A stretch of 64,000 bases of DNA, from assembly GCA_030682385.1 (NCBI GenBank), contig JAUXOG010000013.1, positions 1 to 64,000 of the forward strand. The letters are read 5' to 3'. Position numbers and translations under genes: made by a program. This DNA is from Bacteroidota bacterium (GTDB lineage: Bacteria > Bacteroidota > Ignavibacteria > UBA10030 > BY39). This document shows, piece after piece, positions 42,839-52,474 of this stretch. Positions within the stretch are counted from its first letter, which is position 1. The number at the start of each line of letters is the position of its first letter. The notes beneath the pieces are model-generated. The model ran no database searches. It saw only the letters and a list, made by a program, of their open reading frames with translations, and was not told the DNA's origin.

Positions 42839-43153
42839 ATGATTTCAAAAAAAACTATAAAAAATATCATCAAAGAAATTGTTGATGCATGCGATCCGGA
42901 GTTGGTAATTCTTTTTGGTTCTTATGGAAGAGAAAAACCGAAAAAGGATAGCGATTTGGATATTTTTGTGGTGGCTGATTTACCTGGTTCAGCATCAGAG
43001 AAAAATCAATTCGTAAACAGGGCGATTACCGCAAGTGGATTTGGAATTGATATCGTGATTAGAAGTCGCGAGCAAGTGAAGAAAGCTTTGAAGGGGAGAG
43101 ATTGGTTCATCCAAGAGATCTTCGCTGAAGGGAAAAAGATGTATGCACGCTGA
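42839..43153 (+). CDS. MNT-type nucleotidyltransferase (antitoxin of HEPN/MNT pair)
   Basis: From MISKKTIKNIIKEIVDAC the 104-residue protein carries the minimal nucleotidyltransferase motif LFGSYGREKPKKDSDLDIFV, with GS, ten residues, then DLD. I chose 42839 because the domain begins there and it lies 2 bp after the preceding stop; the frame also opens at 42815 inside the PqqD-like gene. In HEPN/MNT (type VII) toxin-antitoxin systems the MNT protein silences the HEPN ribonuclease, in a studied case by adding AMP to it. The stop overlaps the HEPN start by 11 bp. Confidence 0.9.
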   Translation: MISKKTIKNIIKEIVDACDPELVILFGSYGREKPKKDSDLDIFVVADLPGSASEKNQFVNRAITASGFGIDIVIRSREQVKKALKGRDWFIQEIFAEGKKMYAR

Positions 43154-43547
43154 TGCCTCTCCGTGGATTGAAAAAGCTGAAGGTGATTATGAAGGAGCAA
43201 TATATCTTTCAAAAAAAAAGTCGAAAAGAATCGCTCACATAATATGTTTTTCCTGTCAGCAAGCAGCAGAAAAGTATCTCAAGGCATATCTTGTGGAAAA
43301 GGATATACGATTTTCAAAAACGCATTTCTTGAAACGAGAACTTCTTCCATTATGCGAAAAAGTAGATAGCGAATTTAAAGTGCTCACTTCATATCTGGAA
43401 GCTCTTGATCCATATTCCGTTGAATTCCGCTATCCTGGAGAGGAAATTTCAGGAGATGATGTTCGGATTGCAGTAGTGGCGGTTAAGAAAGTTAGAAAAT
43501 TTATCCGTGGTAAGCTAGGTTTAGAAAAACAACGAAGATTATTATAA
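43143..43547 (+). CDS. HEPN domain protein (probable toxin ribonuclease of HEPN/MNT pair)
   Basis: The 134-residue protein is an all-helical HEPN protein: WIEKAEGDYEGAIYLSKKK, HIICFSCQQAAEKYLKAYLVEKD and a final helix VRIAVVAVKKVRKFIRGKL. The proposed ribonuclease motif R-x4-H is present as RFSKTH near residues 60-65. In HepT proteins with an RX4HXY motif the tyrosine is the AMPylation site; here the residue two after the histidine is leucine, so control by AMPylation at that site looks absent. The 11-bp overlap with the nucleotidyltransferase gene is typical of the pair. Confidence 0.88.
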   Translation: MHADASPWIEKAEGDYEGAIYLSKKKSKRIAHIICFSCQQAAEKYLKAYLVEKDIRFSKTHFLKRELLPLCEKVDSEFKVLTSYLEALDPYSVEFRYPGEEISGDDVRIAVVAVKKVRKFIRGKLGLEKQRRLL

Positions 43548-43574
43548 ACTATTTTTATTAAAAGGAAAACTATT

Positions 43575-45029
43575 ATGTCAAAAGCAATTGAAGGATTAAA
43601 ACCAGAATTAGTCTGGAAATACTTTGCTGAAATTTGTCAGATCCCCCACGGATCCAAAAATGAAACAGCAATAATTGAGTATATGCTGAAAACTGCCGAG
43701 AAACTTGGCTTGTCGGCAAAAAAAGATAGCTTCGGTAACGTGGCAGTCTTTAAAGCAGGAACTGCCGGAAAAGAAAAAGCTCCCACGGTAATTTTACAAG
43801 GTCATCTCGATATGGTGTGCGAAAAAAACAAAGATAAAGTACACGACTTCGAGAAAGATCCTATTGAATTAATTCGCGAAGGCAACGTCCTTAGAGCAAA
43901 TGGAACGACTTTAGGCGCCGATAACGGAATCGGAGTAGCAATATCACTTGCGATTATGGCAGATAAAACTCTCGTTCACGGTCAGATCGAATTTTTATTT
44001 ACAGTTGATGAAGAAACCGGATTAACCGGTGCCCAAAATTTAAAGGGTGATTTTTTAAACGGTAAAATAATGATCAATTTAGATTCGGAGGAAGAAGGCG
44101 CACTTTACGTTGGATGTTCCGGCGGTAAGGATTCATTAGCTACACTTCCTATTGAATGGGAAGATGCACCGGCAGGTTATGTACCGTTGCAAATTACTCT
44201 GTCGGGACTTCGCGGCGGCCATTCCGGCTTAGATATTCAAACCGGACGTGGTAATGCTATCAAATTATTGAATCGTATCCTCTGGAATTTAAATAATAAA
44301 ATCGGTATTTGTATCGCAAAATTTGAATCAGGAAATAAACGAAATGCTATCCCGCGAGAAGGCGAAGTTACAATATTTGTTCCTCCCGACAAAGTTTCGG
44401 AAGTCGAAAGCTCAGTCCGGAATTTCGATTCCATATTTAAAGCTGAATACAGTGTAGTGGATAAAGGTGTAACTGTTAAAGTGGAAAAAGTAGATGCAAC
44501 TAGTAAGGTATTTACGAAAAATTTCGCCGACCGTTTGTTAAACTTGCTATACGCTTTACCTCACGGAGTAATTGCAATGAGTCAGGATATAAAAGATTTG
44601 GTTGAAACCTCAACTAACCTGGCGATTGTAAACACTACCGATAAAGCTATAACAATCAGCACGAGTCAAAGAAGTTCAATCGAAAGTTCTAAAATGGATA
44701 TCGTGAGTCAAGTCCGATCTGCGATGTTATTAGCAGGAGCGAAGGTTGAACATTCGGATGGTTATCCTGGCTGGAAACCGAATATGAGTTCAAAAATTTT
44801 AATTACCGCAAAAAGTGCTTATAAAAATCTTTATGGGAATGAACCTCATATCAAAGCTATCCATGCAGGTTTGGAGTGCGGAATTATCGGCGAAAAATTT
44901 CCAGGTATGGATATGATTTCGATGGGACCGACTCTCGAAGCGGTTCATTCGCCCGACGAGAAGATTTATATAGATACGGTTGAAAAGTTTTGGAAGTATC
45001 TATTAGAAATATTAAAGAATGTGAACTAA
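43575..45029 (+). CDS. pepD: Aminoacyl-histidine dipeptidase (PepD, M20 family)
   Basis: The 484-residue protein is an M20 metallopeptidase of the PepD type. Zinc-binding and catalytic residues appear in ILQGHLDMVCEKN near 73-85 (HxD), GTTLGADNGIGVAISLAIM near 112-130, FTVDEETGLTGAQNL near 143-157 (EE), NLDSEEEGALYVGCSGG, and HAGLECGIIGEKFPGMDMISMGPTLEAVHSPDE near the end. It cleaves dipeptides with a wide range of residues, and its position close to an OPT peptide transporter suggests a peptide-use module, though a toxin-antitoxin pair lies between. AAAGGA lies upstream of the ATG and a strong terminator follows. Confidence 0.94.
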   Translation: MSKAIEGLKPELVWKYFAEICQIPHGSKNETAIIEYMLKTAEKLGLSAKKDSFGNVAVFKAGTAGKEKAPTVILQGHLDMVCEKNKDKVHDFEKDPIELIREGNVLRANGTTLGADNGIGVAISLAIMADKTLVHGQIEFLFTVDEETGLTGAQNLKGDFLNGKIMINLDSEEEGALYVGCSGGKDSLATLPIEWEDAPAGYVPLQITLSGLRGGHSGLDIQTGRGNAIKLLNRILWNLNNKIGICIAKFESGNKRNAIPREGEVTIFVPPDKVSEVESSVRNFDSIFKAEYSVVDKGVTVKVEKVDATSKVFTKNFADRLLNLLYALPHGVIAMSQDIKDLVETSTNLAIVNTTDKAITISTSQRSSIESSKMDIVSQVRSAMLLAGAKVEHSDGYPGWKPNMSSKILITAKSAYKNLYGNEPHIKAIHAGLECGIIGEKFPGMDMISMGPTLEAVHSPDEKIYIDTVEKFWKYLLEILKNVN

Positions 45030-45060
45030 TTCTTAAACTCAAATATCAACATTATAGTCG

Positions 45061-45095
45061 CCACGGATAATTTCGTTATCCGTGGTTTTTATTTT
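45061..45095 (+). terminator. Rho-independent terminator after pepD
   Basis: A perfect 10-bp stem CCACGGATAA (45061-45070) / TTATCCGTGG (45076-45085) with a five-base loop TTTCG is followed by TTTTTATTTTTATT. It reaches to within a few bases of the next gene's start at 45100. Confidence 0.9.
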
Positions 45096-45099
45096 TATT

Positions 45100-46506
45100 A
45101 TGCAAAACAACAATGAAATAATTTTAAAAATCGATTCATTATCCTCCGAAGGCAAAGGCGTAGCTCGTTCCGATGGAAAAGTTTTCTTTGTCGATGGCGG
45201 CGTGCCCGGTGATGTCGTTCGTTGTATCGAGGTCAGGTCGAAAAAAACATACAGCAATGTACGTGTAATCGAAATTCTCGAACCCTCTCAACATCGCGTC
45301 CAGCCAAGATGCAAGTATTTCGGTACTTGCGGAGGGTGCAAACTTCAATATCTCGATTACAAATCCCAGTTGGAGTTTAAATACAAAAACGTTGTGGATG
45401 CGTTCGAAAGAATCGGAGGTATCAAAAATCCAAATGTTTTACCGGTTATCGGTTCCGGCGACGATTATTTTTATCGGAATAAGATGGAGTTTACTTTCTC
45501 GAATCAAAAATGGCTTACTAGGGAAGAGATAGATTCGGGAAATGAAATAGAAAAAACATTTGGATTGGGGCTGCACATTCCGAAAGTGTTCGATAAAGTT
45601 TTGGATATCAATGAATGCTGGCTGCAAAAGGAACAGACAAATAAAATAATCAATTTTACGCGTGAGTTTGTTCGTGAAAACGAACTTACAATTTATACTA
45701 CAAAAACTCATGAAGGTTATTTACGGCATTTGGTTATTCGGACAAGTGAGGCAACCGGCGAAATAATGGTTAACCTCGTTACTACATACGATAAACCGGC
45801 TATGATGAAAAAATATTCAGAGCTGTTAACTCAAAATGTTCCCGAAGTAACGACCGTTGTGAATAATGTTACAAGTCGGAAATCGATGGTTGCTGTGGGA
45901 GAAACTGAAAGAGTTTATCACGGGAGCGGATTTATATACGAAAAATTGGGTGGTTATAAATTTCGCATTTCAGCAAACTCATTTTTTCAAACTAACTCGA
46001 AACAAGCGGAACGGCTTTATTCAGTTGTTAAAAACTTTGCGACATTGAAGGGTGATGAGGTCGTTTATGACCTTTACAGCGGGACGGGTTCTATAGCACT
46101 GTATATTTCTGATTCAGCCTCAGAGGTTGTCGGAATCGAAGTAGTCGAAAGTGCAATTCAAGATGCAAAATTAAATGCCGAACTAAACCAAATTGATAAT
46201 TGCCATTTCATACAGGGCGACCTGAAAGAAAAATTAACAAAGGAAACTGAATGGCTAAATCATCATCCAAAACCTGATGTAATTATTCTCGACCCGCCTC
46301 GCAGCGGTATGCATCCAAAAGTTGTAACTGAAATTGCGGTGCTTAAACCCAATCGCATTATTTATGTGAGTTGTAATCCAACAACACAAGCCCGCGACAT
46401 ACGCACTCTTATTGAAAGTGGTTATATTCTTGAAGCTATTCAACCAGTCGATATGTTCCCCCATACTTTTCATATTGAAACAGTTGCATTGCTAACATGC
46501 CCTTAA
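45100..46506 (+). CDS. rlmD: 23S rRNA (uracil(1939)-C5)-methyltransferase (RlmD/RumA-type)
   Basis: From MQNNNEIILKIDSLSSEGKG the 468-residue protein has an N-terminal TRAM domain (residues 1-60), the iron-sulfur cysteines PRCKYFGTCGGCKLQYLDY near 66-85, the SAM motif VYDLYSGTGSIALYI near 318-332, and the catalytic cysteine in IIYVSCNPTTQARD near 430. The frame also opens at 45082, but that start lies inside the terminator stem of pepD, so 45100 is preferred. Close relatives include TrmA and RlmC; the cluster and TRAM domain favour RlmD or RlmC over TrmA. Confidence 0.9.
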   Translation: MQNNNEIILKIDSLSSEGKGVARSDGKVFFVDGGVPGDVVRCIEVRSKKTYSNVRVIEILEPSQHRVQPRCKYFGTCGGCKLQYLDYKSQLEFKYKNVVDAFERIGGIKNPNVLPVIGSGDDYFYRNKMEFTFSNQKWLTREEIDSGNEIEKTFGLGLHIPKVFDKVLDINECWLQKEQTNKIINFTREFVRENELTIYTTKTHEGYLRHLVIRTSEATGEIMVNLVTTYDKPAMMKKYSELLTQNVPEVTTVVNNVTSRKSMVAVGETERVYHGSGFIYEKLGGYKFRISANSFFQTNSKQAERLYSVVKNFATLKGDEVVYDLYSGTGSIALYISDSASEVVGIEVVESAIQDAKLNAELNQIDNCHFIQGDLKEKLTKETEWLNHHPKPDVIILDPPRSGMHPKVVTEIAVLKPNRIIYVSCNPTTQARDIRTLIESGYILEAIQPVDMFPHTFHIETVALLTCP

Positions 46507-46560
46507 TTTCTTCGTTTTTAGAGGAAAATATTTAAAAAATAACGATATGATTAAAAAGTC

Positions 46561-46588
46561 TTGCGTTTTTGGAAATTTTTCTTATATT
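46561..46588 (+). promoter_or_regulatory. Promoter of the DUF5916 gene (TTGCGT-N16-TATATT)
   Basis: TTGCGT (46561-46566) and TATATT (46583-46588) are 16 bp apart. The ATG lies at 46727, giving a long leader of about 130 bases in which I see no clear riboswitch; GGAGG lies 10 bp before the ATG. Confidence 0.5.
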
Positions 46589-46726
46589 GTACTAAGATTT
46601 TTTAAAAATGAATAAACTAAATGAGACATCTGAAAATATTTTTACCAAGTAACTGTTTCAACGGTTCATAAACAATTTATCAGAGATCTCTAAATATAAA
46701 TCAGTGGCTTTGGAGGCTGGTAGTAT

Positions 46727-49213
46727 ATGCTTTTTTATAAGAATTATATTTTTTGCGTCATCTACTTGTTTTTGGTGAATATACTTTTTGCAGGAAGTAG
46801 TCCTAAAAATATTGTAGCATCCCGCACGAACTCTTCACCCATAATAGATGGGTTATTGGATGAGGCGACTTGGTTAAAAGCCGTTCCGATGTCCGATTTT
46901 GTTCAATACGATCCTGTAGAAGGCGCTGAACCTACAGAAAAGACTACGGTCAGAGTTTTGTATGATGATTATGCTTTGTACTTTGGTGTCATTTGCAGCG
47001 ACGCGAATCCGGAAGGTATAAGAAAACAATTGACCCGGCGTGATAGAAGTAGCGAAGCAGATCGGTTCAGCATTACAATCGATTCATATAATGATGGACA
47101 GACAGGATTTGTTTTTGCAGGAACTGTTTCGGGAGTTCAATCGGATGGAGTATTGTATCATGATGGAGCAATGTACGATATTCAATGGGATGCAGTATGG
47201 AATTATGCTGCGAAAATTAATAGTGATGGGTGGTCGGCTGAATTCGAATTACCTTTCAGCGCCCTGCGTTTCACAAACCAGGAAGGAGAAATAGTATGGG
47301 GGATAAATTTCAGACGCTACATTGCGCGCAAAAAGGAATTCGCTGAATGGGTAATGATACCACGCAGAGAAACAGGACGCATTTCAAAGATCGGAAACCT
47401 CTCGGGGATAATCGATATAAAACCATCACTGCATCTGTCAGTCCTCCCTTATGCAGTTTCACACCTTAATTTCGACCAGCAACAAAAACCACATACATTA
47501 AAAAAAGTATTTTACAAGGACGTCGGCGTTGATATTAAATACGGAATCACAAATAATTTTACAGTTGATGCAGCTATCAATCCTGATTTCGGACAGGTCG
47601 AAGTTGACCAAGAGGTGATGAACTTGACTGTATTCGAAACTATTTTCCCGGAGAAGCGTCCTTTCTTTTTAGAGGGGAGTCATATTTTTTCATTCGGAGT
47701 TACACCCGATCAGCAACAATTGAATTTATTTTATTCCCGACGCATTGGGAGAGTTCCTAGATATAATTATATAATTGAAGCTTATAGAGGATTTGGTTCA
47801 ATATCTGAAATTACAAATTTACCGAAAAATACAACAATCATTGGGGCTGCTAAACTAACAGGAAGGACTGAATCGGGCTTAACTGTTGGCGCACTATCAA
47901 CTGTTACAGAGGGTGAACTAGCTGTTTACAAAGATTTATTATTTGAAAGAAAAACAAAAATTGTTGAACCACGCGCCAACTATAATGTGTTGCGTTTATC
48001 TCAGGATGTTCTAACGAATTCATCTATCGGATTTATGGCAACAAGTGCATTCCTCGACAACCAATCGCCAAATATTAGCGGTGGTGCTGATTGGAATTTA
48101 AGATTTTTTGATAATACCTACGCCTTCGACGGATATCTAACTGGTTCACAGTTTTCAGCTAGGGATGATTTCCTTCGTTATCACCAAAAATATCATGGTA
48201 GTGCGGGTAAATTATTTTTTGGAAAAATTGCGGGCGAAAACTGGCTTTATAATACAAGTTTTGATTTTGCCTCGAAAAAATTCAACATCAATGAACTCGG
48301 TTTATATAACCGACCACGAGAGTTCGGTGGTAGGTCGCATTTAGTTTACAAAGATGATCAAGCGGAGGGAATTTTTCTACGTTATCTATTGATGTTAGGT
48401 ACAGATTACAGGTGGAACTATGAAGCATATAATACTTCAAAAAATATAAGTTTAGCTTCTAATTTCATTCTTAAAAATTTTTGGTCTGTTACCTTACACG
48501 TAATTAATGAATTGCCGGCATATCAAGGAGAAGAACGAGGCATAATTGGTTTATATAAAAAACCTTCAGTCCTTTCGCTGCAATCTGAAATTTCATCGGA
48601 TACACGAATGCCCGTGAGTTTTAAAACACACCTGATCTATGAAGTAGATTCAAAATCGAAAAAAGAAATTGTCGGTTCTTTAAACTTAACTTTGCGTCCT
48701 TTAACCTGGCTTGAGTTTGTTCCGATGTTCACATTCGCAAAGCGTTGGAAAGAAGAAACCGGTGTATTTTTAGGGGGATCTTTTCTTACTGCGGACGATA
48801 CTATTACGGGAAAACCATACACTCTTTTTGGCGATAGGGATTTAGATTATTTTGATGTCGCCTTGCGCGGAATAATTACATTACGAACAAATTTAAGTTT
48901 ACAATATTTTACACAAGTCTTTCTATATAAATGGCATTACCGGAATTTCAAAAAAATTATTGACCCTGACCATTTAGAAATTATCGATTACAATTTTTAT
49001 TTTAAAAATTTAACTTTTAAAGCTTTGAATGCTAATATTGTTGTGCGGTGGGAATTCTTACCGGGCAGCACTTTATTTTTTGCCTGGACGCAAGCCCGCC
49101 AAAACTTGGAGCCATTGTTCTTTTCAAAAGTAACGAAAGATTTTTCAAATGCTTTCGATATTCCACCCGATAATGTTTTTTTACTAAAACTAAATTATTG
49201 GTTGAATTTATAA
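46727..49213 (+). CDS. DUF5916 outer-membrane protein with N-terminal CBM9-like domain
   Basis: The 828-residue protein has a signal peptide (IFCVIYLFLVNILFAGS). A carbohydrate-binding family 9-like beta sandwich follows near 25-215 (IDGLLDEATWLKAVPMSDFVQYDPVEGAEPTEKTTVRVLYDDYALYFGV and ELPFSALRFTNQEGEIVWGINFRRYIARKKE). The rest is a long region with alternating strands typical of DUF5916, starting VDAAINPDFGQVEVDQEVMNLTVFETIFPEKRPFFLEG, probably a transmembrane beta barrel. Such proteins sit in the outer membrane; the substrate is unknown. A MarR regulator follows after 4 bp and may control it. Confidence 0.87.
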   Translation: MLFYKNYIFCVIYLFLVNILFAGSSPKNIVASRTNSSPIIDGLLDEATWLKAVPMSDFVQYDPVEGAEPTEKTTVRVLYDDYALYFGVICSDANPEGIRKQLTRRDRSSEADRFSITIDSYNDGQTGFVFAGTVSGVQSDGVLYHDGAMYDIQWDAVWNYAAKINSDGWSAEFELPFSALRFTNQEGEIVWGINFRRYIARKKEFAEWVMIPRRETGRISKIGNLSGIIDIKPSLHLSVLPYAVSHLNFDQQQKPHTLKKVFYKDVGVDIKYGITNNFTVDAAINPDFGQVEVDQEVMNLTVFETIFPEKRPFFLEGSHIFSFGVTPDQQQLNLFYSRRIGRVPRYNYIIEAYRGFGSISEITNLPKNTTIIGAAKLTGRTESGLTVGALSTVTEGELAVYKDLLFERKTKIVEPRANYNVLRLSQDVLTNSSIGFMATSAFLDNQSPNISGGADWNLRFFDNTYAFDGYLTGSQFSARDDFLRYHQKYHGSAGKLFFGKIAGENWLYNTSFDFASKKFNINELGLYNRPREFGGRSHLVYKDDQAEGIFLRYLLMLGTDYRWNYEAYNTSKNISLASNFILKNFWSVTLHVINELPAYQGEERGIIGLYKKPSVLSLQSEISSDTRMPVSFKTHLIYEVDSKSKKEIVGSLNLTLRPLTWLEFVPMFTFAKRWKEETGVFLGGSFLTADDTITGKPYTLFGDRDLDYFDVALRGIITLRTNLSLQYFTQVFLYKWHYRNFKKIIDPDHLEIIDYNFYFKNLTFKALNANIVVRWEFLPGSTLFFAWTQARQNLEPLFFSKVTKDFSNAFDIPPDNVFLLKLNYWLNL

Positions 49214-49217
49214 TCAG

Positions 49218-49667
49218 ATGAGTAACCAAAATAATTTCGCCGAACAGATTGCTGAACTTACTTTTAACCTTCTTCTCAATTGCCAGGAAAAAGAGAGCAG
49301 GTTATCTGAACAGTTAAATTTAACTGTATCCGAATTCAGGACTTTACGATATTTCCGGAAGGATATTAGCTTAAATATAAAGGAATTGACAATTCGAGTT
49401 CGTTTAAGCGGGAGTCGTCTCACACGAATTTTAGATGGGTTAGAAAAGAAAAATATCCTCACTCGCTCAATTGATAAGCGGGATCGAAGAAGTATCATCG
49501 TTACTCTGTCTCCGTCGGGGGTTGAAATCGTTCGTACTCTTGAAAGCAAATTCATCGAAATCCATAAAGAAATTTTGAAAGAAATCCCCTCATCTCAACA
49601 TGATTCAATTACAGGAGGATTGAGACAGTTGTTGCAATCGTTAGAAAGTTGGTTAAAAGTTTCTTAA
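49218..49667 (+). CDS. MarR family transcriptional regulator
   Basis: The 149-residue protein has the MarR winged helix: NLTVSEFRTLRYFRKDISLNIKELTIRVRLSGSRLTRILDGLEKKNILTRSIDKRDRRSIIVTLSPSG spans the recognition helix and the wing (DKRDRR). Flanking helices would form the dimer. It starts 4 bp after the DUF5916 gene, so they are co-transcribed and the regulator may respond to a molecule handled at the outer membrane; this is inference. No clear operator palindrome was seen near the promoter at 46561-46588. A terminator follows the gene. Confidence 0.9.
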   Translation: MSNQNNFAEQIAELTFNLLLNCQEKESRLSEQLNLTVSEFRTLRYFRKDISLNIKELTIRVRLSGSRLTRILDGLEKKNILTRSIDKRDRRSIIVTLSPSGVEIVRTLESKFIEIHKEILKEIPSSQHDSITGGLRQLLQSLESWLKVS

Positions 49668-49706
49668 TATTTCATTGCAAATCTAATCATTTTATCGTAT
49701 ATTTTA

Positions 49707-49737
49707 ACCGCCCGCCATTGGCGGTTATTTTATTTTT
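49707..49737 (+). terminator. Rho-independent terminator before lepA
   Basis: AACCGCC (49707-49713) pairs perfectly with GGCGGTT (49721-49727) around a seven-base loop, followed by ATTTTATTTTT. It separates the MarR gene from lepA. Confidence 0.75.
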
Positions 49738-49748
49738 AGAACGGTTAA

Positions 49749-51545
49749 ATGGAAAACAACAGAAACTTTTGCATAATTGCACATATAGATCACGGTAAAT
49801 CAACTATAGCCGACCGGCTACTAGAACGCACCGGAACCATCACTCTGCGTGAAATGAAGGTAAACCAAGTTCTCGACGATATGGCTCTTGAACAAGAACG
49901 TGGTATCACGATTAAACTTCACGCCATTCAAATGAGTTACAAGGCGAACGATAAGAAGACTTATACTTTGAACTTGATTGATACACCGGGGCATGTCGAT
50001 TTTTCGTATGAAGTTTCTCGCTCGCTTGCCGCTTGCGAAGGTGCTTTGTTAGTTGTAGATGCCTCGCAAGGTGTCGAAGCACAAACAATCAGCAATTTAT
50101 ATCTTGCAATAGATGCTGGATTAGAAATTATACCGGTTATCAACAAAATCGATTTACCGAGTTCGATGATCGAATCGGTCAAACATCAAATTATGGATTT
50201 GATAGGATGCCGCGAAGATGAAATTATCTTAACAAGTGCCAAGCAAAAAATCGGAATAGATGAAATCCTGGAGGCAATCGTTGCCAGGATTCCAGCGCCA
50301 AAGGGTGATGTCGATGTTCCGTTACGCGCTCTGATATTCGATTCTATTTTTGATATTTATCGAGGCGCCGTGGTGTACCTTCGAGTTTTCGAAGGTTCAT
50401 TAAAGGAAGGCGACAAGGTAAAATTTTTCGCAAACAACAAAATTTTTGATGCTGAAGAAGTTGGTGTATTGGAAATGAAACGGGTTCGTACTGGCTCGCT
50501 GAAAGCGGGCGATGTGGGTTACCTCGTTGCAGGTGTTAAAGACGTTCACGATACAAAAGTGGGCGATACAATTACCAATGCCGATAACCCGGCTTCAGAA
50601 CGCCTGCCCGGATATAAAGAGGTGAAGTCGATGGTGTTTGCCGGCTTGTACCCAACTAATGCTGACGATTTTGCATTGCTACGTGATTCACTCGAAAAAC
50701 TTCAGCTCAACGATGCTGCACTTATTTTTGAACCTGAGACATCATCAGCTCTCGGCTTCGGTTTTCGCTGTGGCTTTCTTGGCTTGCTTCACATGGAAAT
50801 TGTGCAGGAACGACTTGAACGCGAATACAATCAAAATTTAATAACAACAGTCCCAAACGTCGAGTATCGTGTTACGACTCATAAAGGCGATGTTGTCTTG
50901 GTCGATAATCCAGCGCTGATGCCGGAAATCGGAGATATCGAACGTGTCGAAGAACCTTATATTGCCGCTCAAATTATTACACCGACAGAATATATTGGAA
51001 ATATAATGAAGCTTTGCACAGAGCGCCGTGCAATTTATAAAAACACAACTTACCTTGATCCGACCCGTGCTGATCTGAGATACGAGATTCCGCTGTCTGA
51101 AATTATATTCGACTTTTATGATAAACTTAAATCAACTACACGCGGTTACGCATCGTTCGATTATGATTTTTTAGATTATCGCGAATCGGATTTAGTAAAG
51201 TTGGATATCTTGTTAAATAGTGAATCGGTTGATGCACTATCCACCATAGTCCATCGCGATAAATCTTACGAATGGGGTAAAAAACTTTGTGCCCGATTAC
51301 GCAAACTTATACCTCGTCAGATGTTTGAGGTTGTGATTCAAGCCGCAATCGGAAGTAAAATAATATCACGCGACACTATTTCAGCGATGCGTAAAAACGT
51401 TATTGCCAAATGTTATGGCGGAGATATCTCGCGTAAACGCAAACTGCTCGAAAAACAAAAAGAAGGTAAGAAGCGTATGAAGCAGGTAGGCAGAGTCGAA
51501 ATTCCGCAAGAAGCTTTTTTGGCTGTGCTTTCAATTGAAGAATAA
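49749..51545 (+). CDS. lepA: Elongation factor 4 (LepA)
   Basis: The 598-residue protein is full length for LepA. G1 is [18 protein letters not shown] near 8-25, the switch region has [18 protein letters not shown]3 is [38 protein letters not shown], and G4 is NKIDLP. Domains II, III and V follow, and the unique C-terminal domain ends [36 protein letters not shown]. This ribosomal GTPase aids translation under stress and in initiation. It is followed after 15 bp by signal peptidase, an old gene pairing (lepA-lepB) also known in E. coli. Confidence 0.98.
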   Translation: MENNRNFCIIAHIDHGKSTIADRLLERTGTITLREMKVNQVLDDMALEQERGITIKLHAIQMSYKANDKKTYTLNLIDTPGHVDFSYEVSRSLAACEGALLVVDASQGVEAQTISNLYLAIDAGLEIIPVINKIDLPSSMIESVKHQIMDLIGCREDEIILTSAKQKIGIDEILEAIVARIPAPKGDVDVPLRALIFDSIFDIYRGAVVYLRVFEGSLKEGDKVKFFANNKIFDAEEVGVLEMKRVRTGSLKAGDVGYLVAGVKDVHDTKVGDTITNADNPASERLPGYKEVKSMVFAGLYPTNADDFALLRDSLEKLQLNDAALIFEPETSSALGFGFRCGFLGLLHMEIVQERLEREYNQNLITTVPNVEYRVTTHKGDVVLVDNPALMPEIGDIERVEEPYIAAQIITPTEYIGNIMKLCTERRAIYKNTTYLDPTRADLRYEIPLSEIIFDFYDKLKSTTRGYASFDYDFLDYRESDLVKLDILLNSESVDALSTIVHRDKSYEWGKKLCARLRKLIPRQMFEVVIQAAIGSKIISRDTISAMRKNVIAKCYGGDISRKRKLLEKQKEGKKRMKQVGRVEIPQEAFLAVLSIEE

Positions 51546-51560
51546 AAAATTTTATTAACT

Positions 51561-52472
51561 ATGAACAAAACAGAAACAAAACAACATCCATCCAAAACTC
51601 GAAAAGAAGAGAAAACTTTTAAAGAAAAAACTATTCACTGGTTCAAAGAAACCGGTACAATACTAGGAATATTTTTAATTTTAAATAGTTTTGTAATTGC
51701 TTCATTTCAGGTTCCGACCGGCTCGATGGAGAACGAAATTTACGGCGGCGATTTTTTACTTGTGAACAAATTTGTTTTTGGCGGTACTACCCCGCGTACT
51801 ATTCCTTTCACCGATACAAAAATACCTCACTTCAAACTTCCTGCTTTATGGAGCGTTGAACGCGGCGATGTTATTGTATTTGCTTTTCCCGGCAACCGGG
51901 AAGAAGTAGAAGCTGAACCGTTTGCATATTACTTGAAACGCGCTGTGGCAATTGCCGGCGATACTTTGGAAATTCGAGACCGTGTTGTTTTCGTGAACGG
52001 CGAACCAGCTCCAATCCCACGAAACATACATTTCAATACCGGAATGACTAAACCGAAAGGAGAAACTGACGACAGGATATTTCCGCCGAGAGCTCCCTTT
52101 AATGAAGATAATTACGGTCCTATAAGAATTCCCAAAAAAGGGGATATAATTGAATTGGGTATCCATAATTATGCTACGTGGAAAATATTCATCGAACGCG
52201 AAGGTCATAAAGTTACATACGATACTCGAGGAGTATTTATCGATGGTAATTTACAAAATACATACGTCGTAGAAAGAGATTATGTTTTTGGTATGGGAGA
52301 TAACCGCGATAACAGCCTTGATAGCCGCTTCTGGGGATTTATCCCGACTTCTGAGGTAGTTGGCACACCTCTCATTTTATACTGGTCGTGGGATCCGCAT
52401 ATTTCAATATTGGATTTTAGCAGAAAGTTAAGTACCATCAGATTTAATCGTGTAGGAAAACTCGTTAAGTAA
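51561..52472 (+). CDS. lepB: Signal peptidase I (first of two tandem copies)
   Basis: The 303-residue protein has a single N-terminal membrane anchor (TGTILGIFLILNSFVIASFQV), the catalytic serine in VPTGSMENEIYGGDFLLVNKF near residue 54, the catalytic lysine in YLKRAVAIAGDTLEIRDRV near 124, and the boxes MGDNRDNSLDSRFWGFIP near 247-265. A large insert near 150-230 separates boxes D and E. It cleaves signal peptides on the outer face of the inner membrane. It starts 15 bp after lepA and is followed after 2 bp by a second copy. Confidence 0.95.
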   Translation: MNKTETKQHPSKTRKEEKTFKEKTIHWFKETGTILGIFLILNSFVIASFQVPTGSMENEIYGGDFLLVNKFVFGGTTPRTIPFTDTKIPHFKLPALWSVERGDVIVFAFPGNREEVEAEPFAYYLKRAVAIAGDTLEIRDRVVFVNGEPAPIPRNIHFNTGMTKPKGETDDRIFPPRAPFNEDNYGPIRIPKKGDIIELGIHNYATWKIFIEREGHKVTYDTRGVFIDGNLQNTYVVERDYVFGMGDNRDNSLDSRFWGFIPTSEVVGTPLILYWSWDPHISILDFSRKLSTIRFNRVGKLVK

Positions 52473-52474
52473 TT

